From: Bretschneidera sinensis
Taxonomy: Eukaryota > Streptophyta > Magnoliopsida > Brassicales > Akaniaceae
Length of the DNA stretch: 64,000 nt
Assembly (NCBI GenBank): GCA_023935145.1
Contig: JALCZK010000215.1
Coordinates: 25,430 to 89,429, forward strand
Direction of reading: 5' to 3'
In this document: one piece after another, positions 8,297 to 19,861 of the stretch
How positions within the stretch are numbered: the stretch's first letter is position 1
Layout of the letters: each line of letters starts with the position of its first letter
Notes under the pieces: model-generated
Databases searched by the model: none
Told to the model about the DNA's origin: nothing
The model's input: only the letters and a program-made list of their open reading frames with translations
Position numbers and translations under genes: made by a program

Positions 8297-8606
8297 TCCC
8301 CTTTTTACCCCTACTTTTTTCTTGAGCCACTTTAGCAATCAAGCGCGCCTCCGCAGTCAAGCGATCGTTACTACCGACAAGGGACTGGTCATGGGCGAAA
8401 ATGTACCGGATTGCCTCGCGCCGTAGCGGGATCGGTTTACCCTATTATGCTCCGCTTTTTCAGGGACAAAATCTTGTGCGTCGAAGGTTTCCTGGTCTTT
8501 TCTCAACCGGAGTTGTCGTTTTCGGAGGTGGGGGACCACTGGGAAGTCCTCGTGTGCGTCGGTCGAAGTCCACCTGCTTATATTCAGAGACCACCCATCA
8601 CCTGAC

Positions 8607-8703
8607 GGGTACCGGATCCCATCAGAACTCCGCAGTTAAGCGTGCTTGGGCGAGAGTAGTACTAGGATGGGTGACCTCCTGGGAAGTCCTCGTGTTGCCA
8701 CCC
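8607..8703 (+). rRNA. 5S rRNA gene, short class
   Basis: Copy 21, distal T6. Confidence 0.88.
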
Positions 8704-9013
8704 TCCCCTTTTTACCCCTACTTTTTTCTTGAGCCACTTTAGCAATCAAGCGCGCCTCCGCAGTCAAGCGATCGTTACTACCGACAAGGGACTGGTCATG
8801 GGCGAAAATGTACCGGATTGCCTCGCGCCGTAGCGGGATCGGTTTACCCTATTATGCTCCGCTTTTTCAGGGACAAAATCTTGTGCGTCGAAGGTTTCCT
8901 GGTCTTTTCTCAACCGGAGTTGTCGTTTTCGGAGGTGGGGGACCACTGGGAAGTCCTCGTGTGCGTCGGTCGAAGTCCACCTGCTTATATTCAGAGACCA
9001 CCCATCACCTGAC

Positions 9014-9110
9014 GGGTACCGGATCCCATCAGAACTCCGCAGTTAAGCGTGCTTGGGCGAGAGTAGTACTAGGATGGGTGACCTCCTGGGAAGTCCTCGT
9101 GTTGCCACCC
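9014..9110 (+). rRNA. 5S rRNA gene, short class
   Basis: Copy 22, distal T7; opens a b-type spacer. Confidence 0.88.
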
Positions 9111-9419
9111 TCCCCTTTTTACCCCTATTTTTTTCTTGAGCCACTTTAGCAATCAAGCGCGCCTCCGCAGTCAAGCGATCGTTACTACCGACAAGGGACT
9201 GGTCATGGGAGAAAATGTACCGGATTGCCTCGCGCCGTAGCGGGATCGGTTTACCCTATTATGCTCCGCTTTTTCAGGGACAAAATCTTGTGCGTCGATG
9301 GTTTCCTGGTCTTTTCTCAACCGGAGTTGTCGTTTTCGGAGGTGGGGGACCACTGGGAAGTCCTCGTGTGCGTCGGTCGAAGTCCACCTGCTTATATTCA
9401 GAGACCACCATCACCGGAC

Positions 9420-9538
9420 GGGTGCGATCATACCAGCACTAAAGCACCGGATCCCGTCAGAACTCCGCACATAAGCGTGGTTGGGCGAGAGTAGTACTAG
9501 GATGGGTGACCTCCTGGGAAGTCCTCGTGTTGCCACCC
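9420..9538 (+). rRNA. 5S rRNA gene, full-length class L1
   Basis: Copy 23, distal T7, b-type spacer upstream. Confidence 0.95.
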
Positions 9539-9848
9539 TCCCCTTTTTACCCCTATTTTTTTCTTGAGCCACTTTAGCAATCAAGCGCGCCTCCGCAGTC
9601 AAGCGATCGTTACTACCGACAAGGGACTGGTCATGGGCGAAAATGTACCGGATTGCCTCGCGCCGTAGCGGGATCGGTTTACCCTATTATGCTCCGCTTT
9701 TTCAGGGACAAAATCTTGTGCGTCGAAGGTTTCCTGGTCTTTTCTCAACCGGAGTTGTCGTTTTCGGAGGTGGGGGACCACTGGGAAGTCCTCGTGTGCG
9801 TCGGTCGAAGTCCACCTGCTTATATTCAGAGACCACCCATCACCTGAC

Positions 9849-9945
9849 GGGTACCGGATCCCATCAGAACTCCGCAGTTAAGCGTGCTTGGGCGAGAGTA
9901 GTACTAGGATGGGTGACCTCCTGGGAAGTCCTCGTGTTGCCACCC
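9849..9945 (+). rRNA. 5S rRNA gene, short class
   Basis: Copy 24, distal T7. Confidence 0.88.
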
Positions 9946-10254
9946 TCCCCTTTTTACCCCTATTTTTTTCTTGAGCCACTTTAGCAATCAAGCGCGCCTC
10001 CGCAGTCAAGCGATCGTTACTACCGACAAGGGACTGGTCATGGGAGAAAATGTACCGGATTGCCTCGCGCCGTAGCGGGATCGGTTTACCCTATTATGCT
10101 CCGCTTTTTCAGGGACAAAATCTTGTGCGTCGATGGTTTCCTGGTCTTTTCTCAACCGGAGTTGTCGTTTTCGGAGGTGGGGGACCACTGGGAAGTCCTC
10201 GTGTGCGTCGGTCGAAGTCCACCTGCTTATATTCAGAGACCACCATCACCGGAC

Positions 10255-10373
10255 GGGTGCGATCATACCAGCACTAAAGCACCGGATCCCGTCAGAACTC
10301 CGCACATAAGCGTGGTTGGGCGAGAGTAGTACTAGGATGGGTGACCTCCTGGGAAGTCCTCGTGTTGCCACCC
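10255..10373 (+). rRNA. 5S rRNA gene, full-length class L1
   Basis: Copy 25, distal T6, b-type spacer upstream. Confidence 0.95.
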
Positions 10374-10683
10374 TCCCCTTTTTACCCCTACTTTTTTCTT
10401 GAGCCACTTTAGCAATCAAGCGCGCCTCCGCAGTCAAGCGATCGTTACTACCGACAAGGGACTGGTCATGGGCGAAAATGTACCGGATTGCCTCGCGCCG
10501 TAGCGGGATCGGTTTACCCTATTATGCTCCGCTTTTTCAGGGACAAAATCTTGTGCGTCGAAGGTTTCCTGGTCTTTTCTCAACCGGAGTTGTCGTTTTC
10601 GGAGGTGGGGGACCACTGGGAAGTCCTCGTGTGCGTCGGTCGAAGTCCACCTGCTTATATTCAGAGACCACCCATCACCTGAC

Positions 10684-10780
10684 GGGTACCGGATCCCGTC
10701 AGAACTCCGCAGTTAAGCGTGCTTGGGCGAGAGTAGTACTAGGATGGGTGACCTCCTGGGAAGTCCTCGTGTTGCCACCC
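10684..10780 (+). rRNA. 5S rRNA gene, short class with A37G
   Basis: Copy 26, distal T6. It has the L-class base G37 in an otherwise short-class gene; shared only with copy 62. Confidence 0.88.
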
Positions 10781-11090
10781 TCCCCTTTTTACCCCTACTT
10801 TTTTCTTGAGCCACTTTAGCAATCAAGCGCGCCTCCGCAGTCAAGCGATCGTTACTACCGACAAGGGACTGGTCATGGGCGAAAATGTACCGGATTGCCT
10901 CGCGCCGTAGCGGGATCGGTTTACCCTATTATGCTCCGCTTTTTCAGGGACAAAATCTTGTGCGTCGAAGGTTTCCTGGTCTTTTCTCAACCGGAGTTGT
11001 CGTTTTCGGAGGTGGGGGACCACTGGGAAGTCCTCGTGTGCGTCGGTCGAAGTCCACCTGCTTATATTCAGAGACCACCCATCACCTGAC

Positions 11091-11187
11091 GGGTACCGGA
11101 TCCCATCAGAACTCCGCAGTTAAGCGTGCTTGGGCGAGAGTAGTACTAGGATGGGTGACCTCCTGGGAAGTCCTCGTGTTGCCACCC
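11091..11187 (+). rRNA. 5S rRNA gene, short class
   Basis: Copy 27, distal T6. Confidence 0.88.
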
Positions 11188-11497
11188 TCCCCTTTTTACC
11201 CCTACTTTTTTCTTGAGCCACTTTAGCAATCAAGCGCGCCTCCGCAGTCAAGCGATCGTTACTACCGACAAGGGACTGGTCATGGGCGAAAATGTACCGG
11301 ATTGCCTCGCGCCGTAGCGGGATCGGTTTACCCTATTATGCTCCGCTTTTTCAGGGACAAAATCTTGTGCGTCGAAGGTTTCCTGGTCTTTTCTCAACCG
11401 GAGTTGTCGTTTTCGGAGGTGGGGGACCACTGGGAAGTCCTCGTGTGCGTCGGTCGAAGTCCACCTGCTTATATTCAGAGACCACCCATCACCTGAC

Positions 11498-11594
11498 GGG
11501 TACCGGATCCCATCAGAACTCCGCAGTTAAGCGTGCTTGGGCGAGAGTAGTACTAGGATGGGTGACCTCCTGGGAAGTCCTCGTGTTGCCACCC
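11498..11594 (+). rRNA. 5S rRNA gene, short class
   Basis: Copy 28, distal T6. Confidence 0.88.
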
Positions 11595-11904
11595 TCCCCT
11601 TTTTACCCCTACTTTTTTCTTGAGCCACTTTAGCAATCAAGCGCGCCTCCGCAGTCAAGCGATCGTTACTACCGACAAGGGACTGGTCATGGGCGAAAAT
11701 GTACCGGATTGCCTCGCGCCGTAGCGGGATCGGTTTACCCTATTATGCTCCGCTTTTTCAGGGACAAAATCTTGTGCGTCGAAGGTTTCCTGGTCTTTTC
11801 TCAACCGGAGTTGTCGTTTTCGGAGGTGGGGGACCACTGGGAAGTCCTCGTGTGCGTCGGTCGAAGTCCACCTGCTTATATTCAGAGACCACCCATCACC
11901 TGAC

Positions 11905-12001
11905 GGGTACCGGATCCCATCAGAACTCCGCAGTTAAGCGTGCTTGGGCGAGAGTAGTACTAGGATGGGTGACCTCCTGGGAAGTCCTCGTGTTGCCACC
12001 C
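11905..12001 (+). rRNA. 5S rRNA gene, short class
   Basis: Copy 29, distal T6. The spacer after it has lost 3 bp at about 12066 (AAGTCG for AAGCGATCG), removing a GCGATCG motif present in other units. Confidence 0.88.
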
Positions 12002-12308
12002 TCCCCTTTTTACCCCTACTTTTTTCTTGAGCCACTTTAGCAATCAAGCGCGCCTCCGCAGTCAAGTCGTTACTACCGACAAGGGACTGGTCATGGGCGA
12101 AAATGTACCGGATTGCCTCGCGCCGTAGCGGGATCGGTTTACCCTATTATGCTCCGCTTTTTCAGGGACAAAATCTTGTGCGTCGAAGGTTTCCTGGTCT
12201 TTTCTCAACCGGAGTTGTCGTTTTCGGAGGTGGGGGACCACTGGGAAGTCCTCGTGTGCGTCGGTCGAAGTCCACCTGCTTATATTCAGAGACCACCCAT
12301 CACCTGAC

Positions 12309-12405
12309 GGGTACCGGATCCCATCAGAACTCCGCAGTTAAGCGTGCTTGGGCGAGAGTAGTACTAGGATGGGTGACCTCCTGGGAAGTCCTCGTGTTGC
12401 CACCC
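12309..12405 (+). rRNA. 5S rRNA gene, short class
   Basis: Copy 30, distal T6. Confidence 0.88.
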
Positions 12406-12717
12406 TCCCCTTTTTACCCCTACTTTTTTCTTGAGCCACTTTAGCAATCAAGCGCGCCTCCGCAGTCAAGCGATCGTTACTACCGACAAGGGACTGGTCA
12501 TGGGCGAAAATGTACCGGATTGCCTCGCGCCGTAGCGGGATCGGTTTTACCCTATTATGCTCCGCTTTTTCAGGGACAAAATCTTGTGCGTCGAAGGTTT
12601 CCTGGTCTTTTCTCAACCGGAGTTGTCGTTTTCGGAGGTGGGGGACCACTGGGAAGTCCTCGTGTGCGTCGGTCGAAGTCCACCTGCTTATAATTCAGAG
12701 ACCACCCATCACCTGAC

Positions 12718-12814
12718 GGGTACCGGATCCCATCAGAACTCCGCAGTTAAGCGTGCTTGGGCGAGAGTAGTACTAGGATGGGTGACCTCCTGGGAAGTCC
12801 TCGTGTTGCCACCC
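12718..12814 (+). rRNA. 5S rRNA gene, short class, altered TATA region
   Basis: Copy 31, distal T6. Two added bases lie upstream: T in GGTTTTACCC (about 12547) and A in TTATAATTC (about 12692), the latter inside the TATA-like element. Confidence 0.86.
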
Positions 12815-13125
12815 TCCCCTTTTTACCCCTACTTTTTTCTTGAGCCACTTTAGCAATCAAGCGCGCCTCCGCAGTCAAGCGATCGTTACTACCGACAAGG
12901 GACTGGTCATGGGCGAAAATGTACCGGATTGCCTCGCGCCGTAGCGGGATCGGTTTACCCTATTATGCTCCGCTTTTTCAGGGACAAAATCTTGTGCGTC
13001 GAAGGTTTCCTGGTCTTTTCTCAACCGGAGTTGTCGTTTTCGGAGGTGGGGGACCACTGGGAAGTCCTCGTGTGCGTCGGTCGAAGTCCACCTGCTTATA
13101 TTCAGAGACCACCCCATCACCTGAC

Positions 13126-13222
13126 GGGTACCGGATCCCATCAGAACTCCGCAGTTAAGCGTGCTTGGGCGAGAGTAGTACTAGGATGGGTGACCTCCTG
13201 GGAAGTCCTCGTGTTGCCACCC
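13126..13222 (+). rRNA. 5S rRNA gene, short class
   Basis: Copy 32, distal T7. One added C in the leader (ACCACCCCATC) puts the TATA-like element at -29. Confidence 0.87.
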
Positions 13223-13531
13223 TCCCCTTTTTACCCCTATTTTTTTCTTGAGCCACTTTAGCAATCAAGCGCGCCTCCGCAGTCAAGCGATCGTTACTAC
13301 CGACAAGGGACTGGTCATGGGAGAAAATGTACCGGATTGCCTCGCGCCGTAGCGGGATCGGTTTACCCTATTATGCTCCGCTTTTTCAGGGACAAAATCT
13401 TGTGCGTCGATGGTTTCCTGGTCTTTTCTCAACCGGAGTTGTCGTTTTCGGAGGTGGGGGACCACTGGGAAGTCCTCGTGTGCGTCGGTCGAAGTCCACC
13501 TGCTTATATTCAGAGACCACCATCACCGGAC

Positions 13532-13650
13532 GGGTGCGATCATACCAGCACTAAAGCACCGGATCCCGTCAGAACTCCGCACATAAGCGTGGTTGGGCGA
13601 GAGTAGTACTAGGATGGGTGACCTCCTGGGAAGTCCTCGTGTTGCCACCC
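13532..13650 (+). rRNA. 5S rRNA gene, full-length class L1
   Basis: Copy 33, distal T7, b-type spacer. Confidence 0.95.
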
Positions 13651-13960
13651 TCCCCTTTTTACCCCTATTTTTTTCTTGAGCCACTTTAGCAATCAAGCGC
13701 GCCTCCGCAGTCAAGCGATCGTTACTACCGACAAGGGACTGGTCATGGGCGAAAATGTACCGGATTGCCTCGCGCCGTAGCGGGATCGGTTTACCCTATT
13801 ATGCTCCGCTTTTTCAGGGACAAAATCTTGTGCGTCGAAGGTTTCCTGGTCTTTTCTCAACCGGAGTTGTCGTTTTCGGAGGTGGGGGACCACTGGGAAG
13901 TCCTCGTGTGCGTCGGTCGAAGTCCACCTGCTTATATTCAGAGACCACCCATCACCTGAC

Positions 13961-14057
13961 GGGTACCGGATCCCATCAGAACTCCGCAGTTAAGCGTGCT
14001 TGGGCGAGAGTAGTACTAGGATGGGTGACCTCCTGGGAAGTCCTCGTGTTGCCACCC
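13961..14057 (+). rRNA. 5S rRNA gene, short class
   Basis: Copy 34, distal T7. Confidence 0.88.
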
Positions 14058-14366
14058 TCCCCTTTTTACCCCTATTTTTTTCTTGAGCCACTTTAGCAAT
14101 CAAGCGCGCCTCCGCAGTCAAGCGATCGTTACTACCGACAAGGGACTGGTCATGGGAGAAAATGTACCGGATTGCCTCGCGCCGTAGCGGGATCGGTTTA
14201 CCCTATTATGCTCCGCTTTTTCAGGGACAAAATCTTGTGCGTCGATGGTTTCCTGGTCTTTTCTCAACCGGAGTTGTCGTTTTCGGAGGTGGGGGACCAC
14301 TGGGAAGTCCTCGTGTGCGTCGGTCGAAGTCCACCTGCTTATATTCAGAGACCACCATCACCGGAC

Positions 14367-14485
14367 GGGTGCGATCATACCAGCACTAAAGCACCGGATC
14401 CCGTCAGAACTCCGCACATAAGCGTGGTTGGGCGAGAGTAGTACTAGGATGGGTGACCTCCTGGGAAGTCCTCGTGTTGCCACCC
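14367..14485 (+). rRNA. 5S rRNA gene, full-length class L1
   Basis: Copy 35, distal T6, b-type spacer. Confidence 0.95.
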
Positions 14486-14796
14486 TCCCCTTTTTACCCC
14501 TACTTTTTTCTTGAGCCACTTTAGCAATCAAGCGCGCCTCCGCAGTCAAGCGATCGTTACTACCGACAAGGGACTGGTCATGGGCGAAAATGTACCGGAT
14601 TGCCTCGCGCCGTAGCGGGATCGGTTTACCCTATTATGCTCCGCTTTTTCAGGGACAAAAATCTTGTGCGTCGAAGGTTTCCTGGTCTTTTCTCAACCGG
14701 AGTTGTCGTTTTCGGAGGTGGGGGACCACTGGGAAGTCCTCGTGTGCGTCGGTCGAAGTCCACCTGCTTATATTCAGAGACCACCCATCACCTGAC

Positions 14797-14893
14797 GGGT
14801 ACCGGATCCCATCAGAACTCCGCAGTTAAGCGTGCTTGGGCGAGAGTAGTACTAGGATGGGTGACCTCCTGGGAAGTCCTCGTGTTGCCACCC
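14797..14893 (+). rRNA. 5S rRNA gene, short class
   Basis: Copy 36, distal T7. One added A in the spacer (ACAAAAATC, about 14660). Confidence 0.88.
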
Positions 14894-15202
14894 TCCCCTT
14901 TTTACCCCTATTTTTTTCTTGAGCCACTTTAGCAATCAAGCGCGCCTCCGCAGTCAAGCGATCGTTACTACCGACAAGGGACTGGTCATGGGAGAAAATG
15001 TACCGGATTGCCTCGCGCCGTAGCGGGATCGGTTTACCCTATTATGCTCCGCTTTTTCAGGGACAAAATCTTGTGCGTCGATGGTTTCCTGGTCTTTTCT
15101 CAACCGGAGTTGTCGTTTTCGGAGGTGGGGGACCACTGGGAAGTCCTCGTGTGCGTCGGTCGAAGTCCACCTGCTTATATTCAGAGACCACCATCACCGG
15201 AC

Positions 15203-15321
15203 GGGTGCGATCATACCAGCACTAAAGCACCGGATCCCGTCAGAACTCCGCACATAAGCGTGGTTGGGCGAGAGTAGTACTAGGATGGGTGACCTCCTGG
15301 GAAGTCCTCGTGTTGCCACCC
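15203..15321 (+). rRNA. 5S rRNA gene, full-length class L1
   Basis: Copy 37, distal T7, b-type spacer. Confidence 0.95.
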
Positions 15322-15631
15322 TCCCCTTTTTACCCCTATTTTTTTCTTGAGCCACTTTAGCAATCAAGCGCGCCTCCGCAGTCAAGCGATCGTTACTACC
15401 GACAAGGGACTGGTCATGGGCGAAAATGTACCGGATTGCCTCGCGCCGTAGCGGGATCGGTTTACCCTATTATGCTCCGCTTTTTCAGGGACAAAATCTT
15501 GTGCGTCGAAGGTTTCCTGGTCTTTTCTCAACCGGAGTTGTCGTTTTCGGAGGTGGGGGACCACTGGGAAGTCCTCGTGTGCGTCGGTCGAAGTCCACCT
15601 GCTTATATTCAGAGACCACCCATCACCTGAC

Positions 15632-15728
15632 GGGTACCGGATCCCATCAGAACTCCGCAGTTAAGCGTGCTTGGGCGAGAGTAGTACTAGGATGGGTGAC
15701 CTCCTGGGAAGTCCTCGTGTTGCCACCC
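15632..15728 (+). rRNA. 5S rRNA gene, short class
   Basis: Copy 38, distal T7. Confidence 0.88.
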
Positions 15729-16038
15729 TCCCCTTTTTACCCCTATTTTTTTCTTGAGCCACTTTAGCAATCAAGCGCGCCTCCGCAGTCAAGCGATCGT
15801 TACTACCGACAAGGGACTGGTCATGGGAGAAAATGTACCGGATTGCCTCGCGCCGTAGCGGGATCGGTTTACCCTATTATGCTCCGCTTTTTCAGGGACA
15901 AAATCTTGTGCGTCGATGGTTTCCTGGTCTTTTCTCAACCGGAGTTGTCGTTTTCGGAGGTGGGGGACCACTGGGAAGTCCTCGTGTGCGTCGGTCGAAG
16001 TCCACCTGCTTATATTCAGAGACCACCCATCACCTGAC

Positions 16039-16135
16039 GGGTACCGGATCCCATCAGAACTCCGCAGTTAAGCGTGCTTGGGCGAGAGTAGTACTAGGAT
16101 GGGTGACCTCCTGGGAAGTCCTCGTGTTGCCACCC
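16039..16135 (+). rRNA. 5S rRNA gene, short class, chimeric unit
   Basis: Copy 39, distal T6. The spacer upstream is b-type, which normally precedes L1 genes; the switch lies between about 15917 and 16026. Confidence 0.88.
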
Positions 16136-16445
16136 TCCCCTTTTTACCCCTACTTTTTTCTTGAGCCACTTTAGCAATCAAGCGCGCCTCCGCAGTCAAG
16201 CGATCGTTACTACCGACAAGGGACTGGTCATGGGCGAAAATGTACCGGATTGCCTCGCGCCGTAGCGGGATCGGTTTACCCTATTATGCTCCGCTTTTTC
16301 AGGGACAAAATCTTGTGCGTCGAAGGTTTCCTGGTCTTTTCTCAACCGGAGTTGTCGTTTTCGGAGGTGGGGGACCACTGGGAAGTCCTCGTGTGCGTCG
16401 GTCGAAGTCCACCTGCTTATATTCAGAGACCACCCATCACCTGAC

Positions 16446-16542
16446 GGGTACCGGATCCCATCAGAACTCCGCAGTTAAGCGTGCTTGGGCGAGAGTAGTA
16501 CTAGGATGGGTGACCTCCTGGGAAGTCCTCGTGTTGCCACCC
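16446..16542 (+). rRNA. 5S rRNA gene, short class
   Basis: Copy 40, distal T6. Confidence 0.88.
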
Positions 16543-16852
16543 TCCCCTTTTTACCCCTACTTTTTTCTTGAGCCACTTTAGCAATCAAGCGCGCCTCCGC
16601 AGTCAAGCGATCGTTACTACCGACAAGGGACTGGTCATGGGCGAAAATGTACCGGATTGCCTCGCGCCGTAGCGGGATCGGTTTACCCTATTATGCTCCG
16701 CTTTTTCAGGGACAAAATCTTGTGCGTCGAAGGTTTCCTGGTCTTTTCTCAACCGGAGTTGTCGTTTTCGGAGGTGGGGGACCACTGGGAAGTCCTCGTG
16801 TGCGTCGGTCGAAGTCCACCTGCTTATATTCAGAGACCACCCATCACCTGAC

Positions 16853-16949
16853 GGGTACCGGATCCCATCAGAACTCCGCAGTTAAGCGTGCTTGGGCGAG
16901 AGTAGTACTAGGATGGGTGACCTCCTGGGAAGTCCTCGTGTTGCCACCC
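16853..16949 (+). rRNA. 5S rRNA gene, short class
   Basis: Copy 41, distal T6. Confidence 0.88.
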
Positions 16950-17259
16950 TCCCCTTTTTACCCCTACTTTTTTCTTGAGCCACTTTAGCAATCAAGCGCG
17001 CCTCCGCAGTCAAGCGATCGTTACTACCGACAAGGGACTGGTCATGGGCGAAAATGTACCGGATTGCCTCGCGCCGTAGCGGGATCGGTTTACCCTATTA
17101 TGCTCCGCTTTTTCAGGGACAAAATCTTGTGCGTCGAAGGTTTCCTGGTCTTTTCTCAACCGGAGTTGTCGTTTTCGGAGGTGGGGGACCACTGGGAAGT
17201 CCTCGTGTGCGTCGGTCGAAGTCCACCTGCTTATATTCAGAGACCACCCATCACCTGAC

Positions 17260-17356
17260 GGGTACCGGATCCCATCAGAACTCCGCAGTTAAGCGTGCTT
17301 GGGCGAGAGTAGTACTAGGATGGGTGACCTCCTGGGAAGTCCTCGTGTTGCCACCC
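17260..17356 (+). rRNA. 5S rRNA gene, short class
   Basis: Copy 42, distal T7. Confidence 0.88.
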
Positions 17357-17665
17357 TCCCCTTTTTACCCCTATTTTTTTCTTGAGCCACTTTAGCAATC
17401 AAGCGCGCCTCCGCAGTCAAGCGATCGTTACTACCGACAAGGGACTGGTCATGGGAGAAAATGTACCGGATTGCCTCGCGCCGTAGCGGGATCGGTTTAC
17501 CCTATTATGCTCCGCTTTTTCAGGGACAAAATCTTGTGCGTCGATGGTTTCCTGGTCTTTTCTCAACCGGAGTTGTCGTTTTCGGAGGTGGGGGACCACT
17601 GGGAAGTCCTCGTGTGCGTCGGTCGAAGTCCACCTGCTTATATTCAGAGACCACCATCACCGGAC

Positions 17666-17784
17666 GGGTGCGATCATACCAGCACTAAAGCACCGGATCC
17701 CGTCAGAACTCCGCACATAAGCGTGGTTGGGCGAGAGTAGTACTAGGATGGGTGACCTCCTGGGAAGTCCTCGTGTTGCCACCC
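17666..17784 (+). rRNA. 5S rRNA gene, full-length class L1
   Basis: Copy 43, distal T7, b-type spacer. Confidence 0.95.
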
Positions 17785-18094
17785 TCCCCTTTTTACCCCT
17801 ATTTTTTTCTTGAGCCACTTTAGCAATCAAGCGCGCCTCCGCAGTCAAGCGATCGTTACTACCGACAAGGGACTGGTCATGGGCGAAAATGTACCGGATT
17901 GCCTCGCGCCGTAGCGGGATCGGTTTACCCTATTATGCTCCGCTTTTTCAGGGACAAAATCTTGTGCGTCGAAGGTTTCCTGGTCTTTTCTCAACCGGAG
18001 TTGTCGTTTTCGGAGGTGGGGGACCACTGGGAAGTCCTCGTGTGCGTCGGTCGAAGTCCACCTGCTTATATTCAGAGACCACCCATCACCTGAC

Positions 18095-18191
18095 GGGTAC
18101 CGGATCCCATCAGAACTCCGCAGTTAAGCGTGCTTGGGCGAGAGTAGTACTAGGATGGGTGACCTCCTGGGAAGTCCTCGTGTTGCCACCC
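18095..18191 (+). rRNA. 5S rRNA gene, short class
   Basis: Copy 44, distal T7. Confidence 0.88.
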
Positions 18192-18500
18192 TCCCCTTTT
18201 TACCCCTATTTTTTTCTTGAGCCACTTTAGCAATCAAGCGCGCCTCCGCAGTCAAGCGATCGTTACTACCGACAAGGGACTGGTCATGGGAGAAAATGTA
18301 CCGGATTGCCTCGCGCCGTAGCGGGATCGGTTTACCCTATTATGCTCCGCTTTTTCAGGGACAAAATCTTGTGCGTCGATGGTTTCCTGGTCTTTTCTCA
18401 ACCGGAGTTGTCGTTTTCGGAGGTGGGGGACCACTGGGAAGTCCTCGTGTGCGTCGGTCGAAGTCCACCTGCTTATATTCAGAGACCACCATCACCGGAC

Positions 18501-18619
18501 GGGTGCGATCATACCAGCACTAAAGCACCGGATCCCGTCAGAACTCCGCACATAAGCGTGGTTGGGCGAGAGTAGTACTAGGATGGGTGACCTCCTGGGA
18601 AGTCCTCGTGTTGCCACCC
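18501..18619 (+). rRNA. 5S rRNA gene, full-length class L1
   Basis: Copy 45, distal T6, b-type spacer. Confidence 0.95.
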
Positions 18620-18929
18620 TCCCCTTTTTACCCCTACTTTTTTCTTGAGCCACTTTAGCAATCAAGCGCGCCTCCGCAGTCAAGCGATCGTTACTACCGA
18701 CAAGGGACTGGTCATGGGCGAAAATGTACCGGATTGCCTCGCGCCGTAGCGGGATCGGTTTACCCTATTATGCTCCGCTTTTTCAGGGACAAAATCTTGT
18801 GCGTCGAAGGTTTCCTGGTCTTTTCTCAACCGGAGTTGTCGTTTTCGGAGGTGGGGGACCACTGGGAAGTCCTCGTGTGCGTCGGTCGAAGTCCACCTGC
18901 TTATATTCAGAGACCACCCATCACCTGAC

Positions 18930-19026
18930 GGGTACCGGATCCCATCAGAACTCCGCAGTTAAGCGTGCTTGGGCGAGAGTAGTACTAGGATGGGTGACCT
19001 CCTGGGAAGTCCTCGTGTTGCCACCC
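18930..19026 (+). rRNA. 5S rRNA gene, short class
   Basis: Copy 46, distal T7. Confidence 0.88.
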
Positions 19027-19335
19027 TCCCCTTTTTACCCCTATTTTTTTCTTGAGCCACTTTAGCAATCAAGCGCGCCTCCGCAGTCAAGCGATCGTTA
19101 CTACCGACAAGGGACTGGTCATGGGAGAAAATGTACCGGATTGCCTCGCGCCGTAGCGGGATCGGTTTACCCTATTATGCTCCGCTTTTTCAGGGACAAA
19201 ATCTTGTGCGTCGATGGTTTCCTGGTCTTTTCTCAACCGGAGTTGTCGTTTTCGGAGGTGGGGGACCACTGGGAAGTCCTCGTGTGCGTCGGTCGAAGTC
19301 CACCTGCTTATATTCAGAGACCACCATCACCGGAC

Positions 19336-19454
19336 GGGTGCGATCATACCAGCACTAAAGCACCGGATCCCGTCAGAACTCCGCACATAAGCGTGGTTGG
19401 GCGAGAGTAGTACTAGGATGGGTGACCTCCTGGGAAGTCCTCGTGTTGCCACCC
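19336..19454 (+). rRNA. 5S rRNA gene, full-length class L1
   Basis: Copy 47, distal T7, b-type spacer. Confidence 0.95.
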
Positions 19455-19764
19455 TCCCCTTTTTACCCCTATTTTTTTCTTGAGCCACTTTAGCAATCAA
19501 GCGCGCCTCCGCAGTCAAGCGATCGTTACTACCGACAAGGGACTGGTCATGGGCGAAAATGTACCGGATTGCCTCGCGCCGTAGCGGGATCGGTTTACCC
19601 TATTATGCTCCGCTTTTTCAGGGACAAAATCTTGTGCGTCGAAGGTTTCCTGGTCTTTTCTCAACCGGAGTTGTCGTTTTCGGAGGTGGGGGACCACTGG
19701 GAAGTCCTCGTGTGCGTCGGTCGAAGTCCACCTGCTTATATTCAGAGACCACCCATCACCTGAC

Positions 19765-19861
19765 GGGTACCGGATCCCATCAGAACTCCGCAGTTAAGCG
19801 TGCTTGGGCGAGAGTAGTACTAGGATGGGTGACCTCCTGGGAAGTCCTCGTGTTGCCACCC
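19765..19861 (+). rRNA. 5S rRNA gene, short class
   Basis: Copy 48, distal T7. Confidence 0.88.

Larger units (their letters stand above)
5125..8400 (+). repeat. Segmental duplication, copy B (offset 3,704 bp)
   Basis: Same unit order and private variants as 1421-4696. It lacks the G-to-A change at 4034 of copy A, which therefore arose after the duplication. Confidence 0.9.
9215..10884 (+). repeat. 1,670-bp tetramer L1-S-L1-S, copy 1
   Basis: L1 (T7), S, L1 (T6), S, with b-type spacer before each L1. The fourth gene carries A37G. Confidence 0.85.
13327..14997 (+). repeat. 1,670-bp tetramer L1-S-L1-S, copy 2
   Basis: Same order; one base longer because of an added A near 14660. Confidence 0.85.
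15833..17460 (+). repeat. Four-unit block starting with a chimeric unit, copy 1
   Basis: 1,628 bp. The first unit joins a b-type spacer (GGGAGA, GTCGATGG) to a short gene; three short units follow with distal tracts T6, T6, T7. Confidence 0.85.
17461..19130 (+). repeat. 1,670-bp tetramer L1-S-L1-S, copy 3
   Basis: L1 (T7), S (T7), L1 (T6), S (T7), directly followed by copy 4. Confidence 0.85.
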
